A stretch of 64,000 bases of DNA from Cenococcum geophilum 1.58. Lineage: Eukaryota > Ascomycota > Dothideomycetes > Gloniales > Gloniaceae. Positions 1 to 11,400 of this stretch are shown one piece after another. Numbering within the stretch: the stretch's first letter is position 1; each line of letters opens with the position of its first letter. The position numbers and the translations under genes were made by a program. The stretch spans positions 6,022,230 through 6,086,229 of the forward strand of contig KV748177.1 in the NCBI GenBank assembly GCA_001692895.1, read 5' to 3'. The notes below the pieces were generated by a model that worked only from the letters and a program-made list of their open reading frames with translations, was not told where the DNA came from and did no database searches.

Positions 1-115
1 CGGACAGGTAGCCGAAGATTCTATGGCGCAGTTCGAGGGGAATACCCAAGAGGGTAGCATCTGCTGGCTGGGTCATGTTGGGTTCGACTTCTGCTGGCGG
101 GGCCATGGATGCCAT
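1..115 (-). CDS. F-box/2EXR-like protein, N-terminal fragment running off the window
   Basis: On the minus strand an ATG at 115-113 (a second in-frame ATG lies at 106-104) opens a frame that stays open to the window edge. After a short Pro/Ala-rich start it reads LLGIPLELRHRIFGYL at about residues 22-37. This matches the Leu-x-Pro-x-Glu-Leu-Arg-x-x-Ile-x-x-Tyr-Leu signature that begins many fungal F-box-like and 2EXR proteins. F-box proteins usually recruit substrates to SCF ubiquitin ligases; 2EXR proteins have no settled role. Only about 38 residues are visible, so the C-terminal substrate-binding part cannot be judged. A longer overlapping minus-strand frame (419 to 21) is in another phase and looks like a shadow. 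The base composition is normal and there is no visible RIP damage, so the gene is probably alive. Confidence 0.6.
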   Translation of the reverse strand, partial: MASMAPPAEVEPNMTQPADATLLGIPLELRHRIFGYLS

Positions 116-839
116 TTGTTGCGGTATAATTTTTGAAAAATGCGACACCGATGTCAAGAGTCGAATAACAGCGAAGATATGCGGTGGGTTCAGGCAGGCA
201 GTGAGGTAGCAGTAAGGTAGGAAAGTGGGGTTTCGGAAGCTTCACTCGCAAGGCTTCGTGTCTGCCTTGTCTAACACGGCCACCACAAGGCCACCACAAA
301 CCGGAGTGAAGTACGGCTGAAACTTTGACAAGGAATGGTGTTCCAGAGACAGCATCGGCGCTGGGAGGTATTTGATCTACTTCGGCGTCTGCTAAATTGC
401 TTTGTGGGGTGAAGGCCATCTCTCAATGATTCGAAGAAAGTTAATGTTTAAAGCTTGCGTGACATGGATATGGTAACCCCAGGGCACGCGATAATCGCAA
501 AGCTAGATTCCTCGAAAGGTTAAGGCTGAAATCCCTCCCGAGGTCCGTGCGGCTTGGTTGTACGCTTCGCACCGACCGCTGCACCGCCACAACCTACACA
601 ACTTATTGCTGTACCAGTCTGAGTATGATTGGAACCAGACTGTCGTTCCTTGGGGTGCATCAGCCTTGATCACGTTGACTATTTTCACCTCGCGTTGATC
701 ATTAGCATGATGCAAACTCCAATACCAAAGCGTGCCTAGTGGGAACTGACGGGCAGTCGAGATCTGCCCTTTTCAGGAACCAGCGGCTTTCTTTCTCTCA
801 TCTTTTATTTACCCCAATTCCCTCAGCATACCCTTCTCG
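116..839. other. Intergenic region between the F-box-like gene and the regulator pseudogene
   Basis: The base composition is normal, unlike the AT-rich DNA to the right, so this is probably ordinary host sequence. It should contain the promoter of the minus-strand F-box-like gene and, at 720-839, the former promoter of the plus-strand regulator. A CT-rich stretch at about 788-815 fits a fungal core promoter. A 70-codon minus frame at 715-503 has no family resemblance and is not called as a gene. Confidence 0.4.
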
Positions 840-1731
840 ATGAAGCGCCGAATACCTATCAACTATGAGCCCTGTCAGTCGGGGAAAACAGGCCGTACTC
901 GCAACCCCCCTCCAGGCCCTTGTGAGACTTGTGTCCGGCGTGTTTATTTGAGGCGATCTGCTCAGACTTTACCCGAGCAAAATACAACTCAGGTCAGCAA
1001 CGACGAGCTATTAGCGCGAATTCAGACACTGGAAGATATGCTCCGTGGACGTAACGATGGCCTCTCTTCCCACGCCGCTGCCCCTCAAGGTTGCCTTACG
1101 CCAATGACTTTGGGAACGAATGCTCGTCGTTACCAGTCTCATTCCAGCGAGTCTACCACGGTTCCCACGTTATCATCCCTGAGTCCTTCAGCCCGATTGG
1201 GACACTCCATGTTTCTAAAACTGGACATGTGCGCTACCACCCTGGTGCTTCCCAGTGGAGCTCAGTTTTTGATGAATCACCTCTAGCGGAATATGTAAAA
1301 GATTTCAAAGATCTTCTAGCGATGACCTGAGCCGTTTTCCTTATTGCTCGTCTACAAAGCAGACAACCAACGGCTCATCGCCACTTTGCCCCCCGTTCGG
1401 CAGTGCAACGAGCTGAGAGACGTGTTCTTGGAAGTATTCTCTCCGGTAAGGCTTCATTAACGGTTCTCTTTCAACCGGAGCGTACTCTGATAAGGAACAA
1501 CAGCACTTCCATATTATACACGAGCCTACATTTCACGCAGATTGCACCTGCCCTCAAGACGACCCTGAATCTACGTGTCTTAGCCGGCCGACTTTGTTGT
1601 TTGTTGTCATGGGCATAGTTGTCACTGCTGTTGATGATAAAAGCTCTTTGCCGCGCGATTTGGGAAGACCCAGCGATGGCAATAATCAAATAATCATAAT
1701 CACCGACTCTGATTCTAATCGATTACATTAA
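840..1731 (+). pseudogene. Broken Zn2Cys6 fungal transcription factor, truncated by repeats
   Basis: The start at 840 gives a basic N-terminus laid out like a Zn2Cys6 DNA-binding domain, but only three of the expected cysteines remain (C12, C28, C31). The first cysteine position is Tyr9 (TAT, consistent with a TGT-to-TAT RIP change). A linker and short coiled coil follow (ELLARIQTLEDML, residues 56-68). The frame then shifts: the family-like stretch GTLHVSKTGHVRYHPGASQW is read in a different frame at about 1199-1258. Further frames carry LPPVRQCNELRDVFLEVFSP (about 1384-1443) and HEPTFHADCTCPQDDPES (about 1519-1572), then LLFVVMGIVVTA (about 1591-1626). These resemble the start of the fungal-specific transcription factor middle homology region. 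At least two frameshifts and a stop at 1328 separate the blocks. The recognisable sequence ends near 1690 at the AT-rich zone, so most of the regulatory domain is missing. It cannot make a working regulator. Confidence 0.8.
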
Positions 1732-2160
1732 TTATATAATAGCCTCTATATTAAGTGCTATATCTACTGTTATAAAGCCTCCTAATTTAACTACCTTACG
1801 AATCTAGCTCTTTAAGTACTCCGTTTATTCTACTACCGTTACTCTAAGCCTTAAACGCTCCTATAATATTATATAATATACGCTTAAAAAAAGTCGTTCG
1901 GACTTAGCCGATACAGCTAGTATAAGGAGGATATTAATAGCTATACGTAAAAGACGCAGATAGAGGCTTTATTAAGACGGTTTAAGCTATTAGCTAAGGG
2001 AATTATTAGCGGTTAATTATAGAGGCGTTACCTATGAAATTAACGCTAGGAATACTAAAATAGTACTTATATTAATAAAGTGGAGCTTTATAAAATCGGC
2101 CTCTATACCTATAAGGTGAGGATATAAATTGGGAGTCCAATTAATAGAATAACAGAGTAT
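1732..2160. other. AT-rich RIP-degraded DNA, origin not recognised
   Basis: TpA-rich sequence with stops in all frames and no readable domain. It is probably the worn end of an element that truncated the regulator gene. It ends at the TGT terminus of the LTR at 2161. Confidence 0.4.
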
Positions 2161-2406
2161 TGTTAGCGACTCAGTCAATCGAGGCACGAGCACGACAAAA
2201 GGGACGCGCAAGCCTGTACGAATGGTAGTCTATAAACGAGGATCTAAAGCTAGAGAAAGGAAAGGAGAAGAAGAGCAGCGCCGCTCGATGTTTTATAAGA
2301 TCTTCGCGTCACATGACCGCAATATGCGGCAATCTGTGGCAACTTGCCAGTATAGAGGACTGCATAATTCTGCCAAGTTCTGCCAAGTTCTACCAGTGCC
2401 ATAATA
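2161..2406 (-). repeat. LTR of gypsy remnant A
   Basis: A 246-bp LTR beginning TGTTAGCGACTCAGTC and ending GCCATAATA (ancestral end probably TAACA). It is the same LTR type as the solo LTRs at 27632-27892 and, inverted, 31591-31774. A run of C followed by T (about 2410-2421) adjoins its inner side; on the minus strand this is a polypurine tract, so it is the 3' LTR of a minus-strand element. The matching 5' LTR was not found. Confidence 0.8.
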
Positions 2407-5400
2407 TTACCCCCCCCCCTTTAGTAAAGCCTGCCCTTAGGCTTTATATATCCGTATTACTTCTATAAGGTGTTCTTATCCTTATATTCTTCTAGTAGCC
2501 TATTGTCTTTACTATGCTAGCGCTCTATTTACTTATCTAGGTATTTTAGGGGTCCTAATTTATTAGGGTAACGGCTATAAAATTCTTAAAGCTTATAGGG
2601 ACTACTAATAAAGTTCTATATAGGGTACTAGGTAGGATCTAGGTTATAGCCTTTCTAACTAACGCGGTATTTTAGCGTTCTCCTTACTAGTTTATAGGCC
2701 AGTATTTCTTTAATTTCCTATTTATCGTCGCCATTAACTTAAATTGGCAGGGGGGGGTTGTTCTTTTATCTGGGTAATAGGTTATCCATAGCATTCTATA
2801 GTTTATCCAGTAAGAAAATAGGGTAAACCTTTATTAAATCTAGGAGCTTTACCTTATATAAATTACCCCTCTTATTAAGGACCTTATATAGTCCTGCTAT
2901 TTAACAGTCTAGCTTATAGCTAGGTCGTTCCGTCTTTTAGTTCTTTATTATAACCTAGACCATATTACCTACGGTAAAGTTAGGCTTACGCCTATACTTA
3001 TTTATCTGCTATTTTATTAATTTTTAGGTCTTTTTTAGATTTGTATAGGCTACTATCTAGGCTTCTTTTAAGCGCTTAGCGTACTACTAGGCTTTTTTAT
3101 AAAATAGTCTTTTGTATACGGTTTAGGGTCCTTTTAGTCTTTTCCAGTTAAAGCTAGTATAGGGTAAGTAGCCTATTTCTAGTTAAATAGGGGCAAATCT
3201 AGTAGAGTTATAAGGTAGGGTCGCCTAGGTATAGTCTATAAAGGGTAATAGTTTAGCCTAGTTATCTTAGAAGTAGTTAATAAAGGGCCAGAGCCTTTAA
3301 TCTAGGTATTAGTTTATAATCTCCGTCTAACCGTCTATTTAGGGGTAATATACCATAGAAAGCTTTAGCTTAATGCCTAAAATCTAGGTAAACTTATTTT
3401 AGAAGGCTAATATAAACTACGGCCCGTAATTAAAGACGATAGTATTTAGTAGTCTATAAATTTAATAGACGTAGTGAATATATAGTTAAGCCGCCTTTTT
3501 AGTATTAATATTTTTATAATAGGGAATTAAGAACGGGCGCTTACTAAAGCGGTTAACTAAAATTATAACTATATCGTATCCATTACGGTTAAGAGGCAGT
3601 TTATAGAAATTTATAGAGATATACTACTAAGGACGTTCTAATATTAGAAGGAGTTTTAATAATCCTAGGGTCTTATTTTGTAGAATTATAAACCTATAGT
3701 AATTGCTGCAGTTCTATATATAATAGTTAATATCTATAACTATTCTGGGCTAGTAGTAACGGTCACTAATAATTTTATGGGTTTTATTTTTTTTAGGATA
3801 GGCTATAGAGACCTAGGTATATGCTTTAGCGATAAGTTAAGTCTATAAATTCTATTCCTTTACCACTGCTAGCCGTGCCTAATGCTTAAGTAGTCCATTT
3901 TCAAGGGACTATAGGCTAGTAGTGTCCTTCGCCTTTTTACGGTACTCTTATAAAGAAGGGGCCGTACGGTTTACCTATAGTAGTTTATTAATAAGGTTAA
4001 GTTCCGTAGAGTTAATAGGGCATATCTTAGCTTCTAAAGATTTTATACTTAGTTCTGCCCGTATCTAAGGGTTAAGGTACTTCAGTTATAGTGGTATCTA
4101 GCTCCGTAATAAGATCTTTACGGCTACCTATCCGTTTAGGTCCTATTTGCGTCTTATAAGTGCATCTACACAGTTAATAGCGCCTAGCCTATATATAATT
4201 AGGAAGTTAAACTAAGATAGGATATCCGCCTAGCGCGCCTACTAGGCCGTAAGGGCTTTTATTATTATATAATATTCTAAGGCCTTATAATCTAAAACTA
4301 CTTAAATAAGTTTAGGGGTCCCTTCTAGCTATACTCGCCAGTGCTAAAAGCTAGAGATAATAGCCAACATTTCTTTATTGTAGATGGGGTAGTTTAGCTT
4401 AGTATCTACTATAGTCTTTAAGTAGTAAGCAATAGGGTACCATTCTTTATCCGTTTGCTTCTAGGAATAAACGCTAGTAATAATACTATCTAAGGTATTA
4501 GTTTCTAGCATTAAGGGCCGTTTTGGGTTATAGTAGGTAAGTAAGGGAGTAAAGACCAGTCGTTTCTTAAGCTTATTAAAAGCCTGCCTATATGCGGTAT
4601 TAAAGTAAAAAGGCTGGTCCTTTATAGTTAGACAGCTAAGGGGCTAAGTAATCCTACTATAGTTCTTAATAAAGCGTTGGTAGAAGTTATAGAAGCCTCA
4701 GAATAACTATATCCCTTTTACGGTCCGTAACAGTTCCCACTAATTAATTACGGCCGTCTTTTCTAGGTCTACCTTAATTCCGTCTATACTAATAATAAAC
4801 CTTAGGTACTTTATACGCTTTACACTAAATTCTAACATCTTAATATTAGCCTAGAGGCTAGTCTTATAGAGCTGTTATAGGACCTTATAAATATACTCCT
4901 TATATTCCAACTTATTCTTAGAGTAAGTTATAATATTATCTAGATAGGCTATATAGAAGTTATTAAAGTAGTTAAAGAGTACGTTATTTATATATTGTTT
5001 GTACGTAGCCAGTCCGTTAATTAGTCTAAAAGGAAGCACTTTATACTTATATAATCCGTATTAAGTCTAAAATATAGTAAGATTTATAGATCTGGGGTTT
5101 ATTTTAATTTAGTGGAAAGCCTAACGGATATTAAGCTTTATATATACCTTAACTTTATTTATTTAGGCCAGTGTCTTATTAAGTAGGGGTAGTGGATAAT
5201 GGTCTTTACGGGTTATATTATTAAGCTTATAGTAGTTAATACAGAAATAAAGTCCTCTATTTAGCTTTTTTATAAAGAAAATAGAGGAGGTAAAAGGGGC
5301 CTAGCTAGGCTTAATAAACCCTTTTACTAGGTTATTAATAAGGTACTACTTAGTAGCCTATAGTTTAGCAATTAATTGTTTACGGAGGGGGGTATAGCTA

Positions 5401-5830
5401 AGGGTATTTTCCTTCTCTGGCTTAATCTCGATCTTATGGTTATATAATTAGTAAGGTAAAAGTATATTAGATACTGCCTTAAAGAATATATCTTTAAACT
5501 TTTAATACTAATAAGGTAGTTTCTATTCTACTAGCTCCTTATCTATAAGCTTACTTTCCTATCCACTAAGCTCGTTTTCCTTTTCCTTAATTATTCGATT
5601 AATTTCGTATAAGCTAGTAGTAAAGGTAACGGTGTTAGGTTAGACTAAGTTCTGGTAGAATCATGCAGCGCTAATATAGTAGATATTAACTAGTAGAAGG
5701 TATAGCTAGCGCCGTAAAAGTTATAGATTGTACTAGGGCACTACGGGCTGTTTTTAGAGTGCCTATAGTCTAATTTAAAGAGTTTCTAGCTTTATACCGC
5801 TTAGCTCGTGCCTTAATTTAATAAAAGCCT
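2407..5830 (-). mobile_element. Gypsy remnant A: integrase, RNase H, RT and protease region, RIP-degraded
   Basis: Read on the minus strand from about 5830 leftwards the order is protease region, reverse transcriptase, RNase H, integrase and 3' LTR, as in Ty3/gypsy. The RT core reads YLDNIITYS at about 4920-4947 (family YLDDIIIYS; one Asp became Asn). Downstream the RNase H block WYPIAYYLKT is readable. Stops, mostly TAG/TAA in place of Trp or Gln codons, break every frame. The internal sequence is related to element E at 43227-55014, but its LTR is of another type. No gag is attached on its right side, where a different RT fragment begins, so it is a partial copy. The right boundary is approximate. 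Confidence 0.75.
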
Positions 5831-6420
5831 TAGTTAATAGCTAAGCACTAGTCTATAAGTTCCTTTAGCGTCTATATAGTAGTAAAAACTAGCAGTATAG
5901 CCCGTTGTAGGTCTAGGGTAAGCTTATTAAATAGGTCTAGTATTAGATCTTTCTAGGGAATTTAGGCCTAACTAGCTAGGTATAGAAAGCGGGGTAAAAC
6001 TAGGGCAGAGAAGTTATTAATAAAATATTAGTAGAAATTGGTAAATCCTATAAAGGCTCTTATATCCTTAACGTTCTTAAGTTCTTCCTAGTTTATAATT
6101 ACTTTAACCTTATTTAAGTCCATTTATATACTATTTATAAAAATAAGGTGTTTAAAGTATAGGACTTCTATTTTATAAAATTGGTATTTATTTATATCTA
6201 ATTATAGACTAGCTTCGCGTAGGGCTTATAAAACAAAATTAATATATTTCCAGTATTTAGTTAGGTTATTACAATATATTAGAATGTTATTAATATAAGT
6301 AGTATAGAAGATATCTAAGTAAGGACGTAGGGTGTTATTTATATAATGTTAAAATAAGCTTAGGATATTTATAAGCCCGAATAGTATTACTAAATACTTA
6401 AATAATTTATACTGGCTTTA
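5831..6420 (-). mobile_element. Second gypsy RT fragment (D)
   Basis: A separate minus-strand RT fragment lies directly right of remnant A. It contains YINNILIYC at about 6262-6288 (family YIDDILIYS, both Asp to Asn) followed by KDIRAFIGFTNFYQ (about 6031-6072), the conserved block at the RT/RNase H boundary of gypsy polyproteins. Two RT cores 1.3 kb apart cannot belong to one element, so D is a different copy. Neither end has an LTR, and the junctions with A and with the LINE on its right are approximate. Confidence 0.6.
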
Positions 6421-8041
6421 CACTCTAGCGCGGCACGTAGTGTTCTCCTATAGGCCCCTATAGCTCTATATAGGCATTAGTTTTATAGCTTAGCTAATAG
6501 CTCTAGGAAGCTTTTTACTAGCACCTTACCGCCTAGCCCTAGGCCCCAGATCTAGGAGCCGTATAGCATTATTAGCCTTACTACTACTGTATATAGTAGG
6601 CATGTGTGTCTAAACAAGGGACCCTATATTAAGGCTAGGTTACTACTTGCCCTCTTTTTCGTTATAAAGTGGATAAGCTAGTATTTATCTAGTGCGAATT
6701 TGGCGCTGTGTCATTTTGCCTATATAATACACCTATTATACGCCTAGTTTAGCTTAGTGCAGTTTTCTATAGCTATATTTCCCTATATAATTAGGTTTAT
6801 ATTATCTATAAATCCTAGGGCGATTATATTCTAGCTATTATTATATATCTCTAGTAGTTTGGATATAAAGAAGAGGAGTAGTATTAGTAATAGGGGTAAG
6901 CCCTATAGGATACCTATAGGTGTTAGTATTAATTTACTTTCGTAGCCCTTAATTATAATTTTTATAGTACACCCCATTAGGAAGGCTTAGATAAACTTAA
7001 TTATCTAGTTTAATAGGCCCTTATTTTTTAGAATATATAGAAGTCTTTTATATAATATATTATAAAAGGCCCCGTTTAGATCTAGGCTTAGCATAAATAT
7101 AGTACATCCTAGGTAAGCTTGCCATACTACTTAAATACTAGAGGTTATTAGGGAGAGGGCTAAAAGGTTTAATTGTTTCTTTCTTGCACCCATTTATGTC
7201 TATAATAGTAGCTTTTATACTTCTGCCGCTTCTTAAATATATTCTATAACTATCTTTTTTAGGAGCTTTCCTAGGGTATTCTCTAAGGTAATTAGACGAT
7301 AGCTTCTTAAAAGGGAGTGGTCTTTCTTCTTTACTTTTTATAAGATAACCATAGTTATTACTTTAAGGTATTTAGGTAATTCGCCTTTCTAAAGGCAGGT
7401 AGTTACAGCGTTAGTAAGTAGTATTACTACCGCTTCTACCGCGGCTTTAATTACCTTATTTAGAATCTTATCTAGCCCTAGCGCTTTACTAGTAGGGAGC
7501 TTTTATATAGCGTCCTTTATTTCTTTTGCTAATAGTATATAGCTTATCTCAATTAGTAAGGGGTAGGGTTAGCTACTAATGTTCTATAGGTCCGCTTAGC
7601 CCATGCCTAGGAAGAACCTCTCTGCTAGTATTTTAATTTTTTCCTTATTATTATTTGTGTACTAGTCCCGTTCTATTTAGTAGAGCGTAGGTAGATAAGG
7701 GTCTTCTAGCGTCTCTTTAGCGGCTTACTTACTCTACTTTAATATGCGCTAGAGCGCCTAATTATATAGTTTAGTAGGGTCTAAGGGAATTTCTTTTAGG
7801 AATTGGCGCTAGTTATTTCTGCCCTCTTCTTATATTATCTTCTTAAGCCTATTCTTTAGGGCCTTATAGCTCTATTAGTAGTACGCTTCGCCTATTATAC
7901 TATACTATCGTCTTACCCTTTTTGCTCCTGTAAGTAGCTAGGCCGCCTTTAGTAACTATTTATAGTAGGTGTGTTTACTAAGTTAGGCTTTTAGGTAGTA
8001 TTCTTCTAAGCAGTTGCTTATAATTGTTTAAATATCCTCTA
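6421..8041 (-). mobile_element. Tad1-like LINE H, ORF2 C-terminal part (left piece)
   Basis: Minus-strand non-LTR retrotransposon sequence, homologous over its length to the RT region of the LINE at 46651-52229; both carry a related stretch near 6590 and 47935. It is heavily RIP-mutated with no open frame. It is cut by gypsy B1, whose target duplication ctcta ends this piece (8037-8041) and begins the next (16079-16083). Its 3' end is missing against fragment D. Confidence 0.7.
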
Positions 8042-8468
8042 TATAACGGAACCTTGTAGCAGGAACTACGATGGGTTCTGTTAATGGGCTAGGTGTATAG
8101 GAAATGCAAAGACAGTAGTCAACAACGTAATAACAATTGGTGGAGTGGTTGCCTAACAGATTAACTCTAATTGTGTTCTAAGAATTACTATAAGGAAAGA
8201 ACTATCTAGATAGGGACTAAGGGTCCTTAAATACACAACCGTATTCCTATAAAATCCTTCTTATATATAATGTACGTCTTATCTATATTAAACGTGACGT
8301 CCCTTACGTTTAATACAGCCAACACATTCAACCATTATGTAACTCGCTTACCATTCTTTATTATATAGTTCTATGGGTTCTATCCTAGTCCGTACCTATA
8401 TTAACTAACTAGCTTCTTTTAACTCTTCTCTAAGTAGTCGTAATATCGTACTTAAAGCGTCCGTAACA
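8042..8468 (-). repeat. 3' LTR of gypsy B1
   Basis: 427 bp, from TATAACGGAACC (ancestral TGTAACGG) to GTCCGTAACA; the same length as the partner LTR at 15652-16078. The purine tract on the minus strand lies just inside it. Confidence 0.9.
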
Positions 8469-11400
8469 CTATCTCCCTCCTCTCTATCTTTGTCCTTAAA
8501 GATACCTAGTATCTCCAGGTCGTTTACTAGAGGTATAATATCCGTCTAATTAATTTGGTTAACATTATTGCTTATTATACCTAAAGCAATTTCTTCTCTC
8601 TTTTAGGTTAAGCGTTGCCTTTATACCGTTTCCTTAATACTATTACTAGGTAAAGTAATAGCGATTCCTTACTCTCGTTATACGAAAGAGGGGTTAAGTT
8701 ATATTACGATCGCGAGTCCCTTTAGTTACTAACCTTCCTCTTATTCTAAATACACTCGCGCTAATATACGTTCATTATATAACGTTTATTCTACGTCTAA
8801 TGTTAAGTATACGCACCCTATTACTCTTAATAGTTTTTAAGTTCCCTAAGTAATTTATTATAGGGTCTTATGTTTAATCTGCTACTATAAAGCTTAATAG
8901 TAAGCTAGCCTCTACGCTGCTTAAGGTTTAACGTGTCTTAAAAGAATCCGCATATATCCTTAAAGCTCAGCGTTTAGCTTACGCTTATCTTCAGCATTTA
9001 AAACATATCTGTAAGAAAGTCCGTTTAAAGGAGTAAAAACTTATTTAATAAGGTCTTTAGGAACTAGGTAATAAAAGAACTAACTCTTCTTCTATAGTAA
9101 AGGAAATAACTCTAAGTAGTTTGGTAGTTACTCTTCCTAGGTCCCCCTTAGGTAACTTATTCTTTAACAATCCTTCTTTATTAATATTACCTAACCTATT
9201 TTCTTCCGATACTCCTATACCTTTCCTATAGTATTCTTTAAATTTTCTAGTAGCTCCTAGGTAGTCTTAGTATAGCCTATCCACTTAACCTTATACTATA
9301 TCTTATTGTCGATATCCTTATGACTAACAATCTTTAAAACTTGCCATTTATTTTCTTCCTACCCTCTATACGTGTCTGCCTTATAAACTAGTGGCTTAAC
9401 GTTCCTATATGCTAGTTCTAGTATTGTGATATACTATATAGGGTAGATCTTTATTCTAGCTGGTAGGTTTAACTTAAATATAACTAGTAAAATCCTCTAT
9501 ATAATTTTAAAAGGTCTTAGTTTAACATAGTCCAACTTCTTGCTTAGTTATTAACTTTTAAAATTTTTATATAGTAGCCATACTTTATCTCCCTCCTTAA
9601 GATCTAGTCCCTTAGATCTCTTAGCATTATAGTACTTTTTCATTCTTTACTATACTGCCTTAGCTATTTCCGTAAGGTTTATATAAAGATTTATTAAAGT
9701 CTCCATTCTTTACTTAGCTTTACTACTCGTTTTCTTTACTTAATATAGCAATAATAATGTTCTTAGCTTATATCCGTAATTCGCCTTAAATAGTAATATA
9801 CCTATTCCTTCTTGTGGTGTTATATTATATATAAACTATATAATTAGTAATAGCGATACCCAATTATTCTGTGCGTAATTAATATAATGCCTTAGATACT
9901 GCTCTAGTATCTAGTTTAGTCTTTCCGTTTAACCGTCTATCTGCGGATAATATATAGTAGAAGTTACTACTTAAACTCCTTACTCCACCAAAAATACCTC
10001 CTAAAATACTGCTATAAATCTTAGATCTTTATCTAATATGATTTTACTTAGTACTCTATATCTTGCGAATACTTCTTTAATATAGATTCTAACAATATCT
10101 TCCGCTAAGATTTCTTCTATACAGGCTATAAAGTATCCCCACTTCGTAAGCTTATCTACTATCACTAAGATTACGTTATAATCCTATCTAGTAATAGGAT
10201 CTCTTAACTTTAGTAACTTAATAATAAAGTCCTATAATATAACCTCCTATAGTCTCTCTAGTGTTTTAATAGGTTATAGCCCTCCATATAGCTTATACCT
10301 TATTAGTTTATTCCTTTAGCAATCTAAACACTCTTTAGTAACTCTTCTAGCTATCCTCTAAATTCCGTTAATAATATATTCCTTCTAGAGTCTTAATACT
10401 AAGCCTATAGCTCTATTATGTCCTTAAGTTAGTCCCTTATAGAAGTCCTCTATAAACTGCTCTGCTATACTTTTTAGGATATACTTCGCTTCTCGATTTT
10501 CGTATATATTTAACTATAGATCTTCTAGCTGTTCTTCTAGAATTCTTTATACCTAAAAGCTTTCTAGTATTTTATAGACTTTTCTTAACTTATCCTCTTA
10601 AGTTACTATAATTTTTGGATAATTGTACCTAATTAGTCTATCTATATCTTTTTACAGTAAAGCCCCTAATAGCTTATCGTTATTTTGTAGTTTAGCCTTT
10701 TAACTTAATATATTGGCTTACGTATTATCTATACCCTTAGTATACTAAATCTTAAAATAATATTCCGTAAGCATCTCTGCCTATCTAACCTATCTTTAAT
10801 TAAGTTCCTTTATTATTAGGAATCCTATTAGGTTTTTATAATCCATTTTAACTATAAATAGTTTTTCTATACCTTATAAGAATGCTCTCTATTTCTTTAG
10901 TACTATAACTATACCTAACAACTCTTTATTATAGATGTCATAGTTTAACTTTAGTAGTATTATCTTCTAACTATAATATACTACTAGATGCCATTTATCT
11001 AGATGCTTTTATATAAAATATACTCCTAGTATAAAGTCTAATATATCTATTTCTACAACCGTCTCTAGTCCTAGTTAATAAATCTTAAGAACTGGCTCCT
11101 AGGTAAACAACTCTTTAACTTTCTTAAAAAGTTCTCGCTATTCCTCTCCCCATACCCATAGTTCTTCTTTCTTCGTTAATTATATAAATAGTTCGGTATC
11201 CTTTAACTATTGCGCTATAAACCTTTTATAGTAATTACAAAACCCTAAAAATAATCTTAACTATATAACGTTCTCTAGTTCTTACCAATTTACTATAGCC
11301 TTAATTTTCTTTAGATCTATGCTAAGTTGGCCTAGTTTAATAATAAATTTAACAAAATCGGTCTTCCTGGTAAAGAACTTACATTTCTTAATTACTACTA

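Noticed and set aside
21..419. 132-codon minus-strand frame
   Set aside because: It overlaps the F-box-like start in another frame, has no family resemblance, and its C-terminal half is the shadow of that gene.
503..715. 70-codon minus-strand frame
   Set aside because: No recognisable motif and no supporting splice or promoter evidence.
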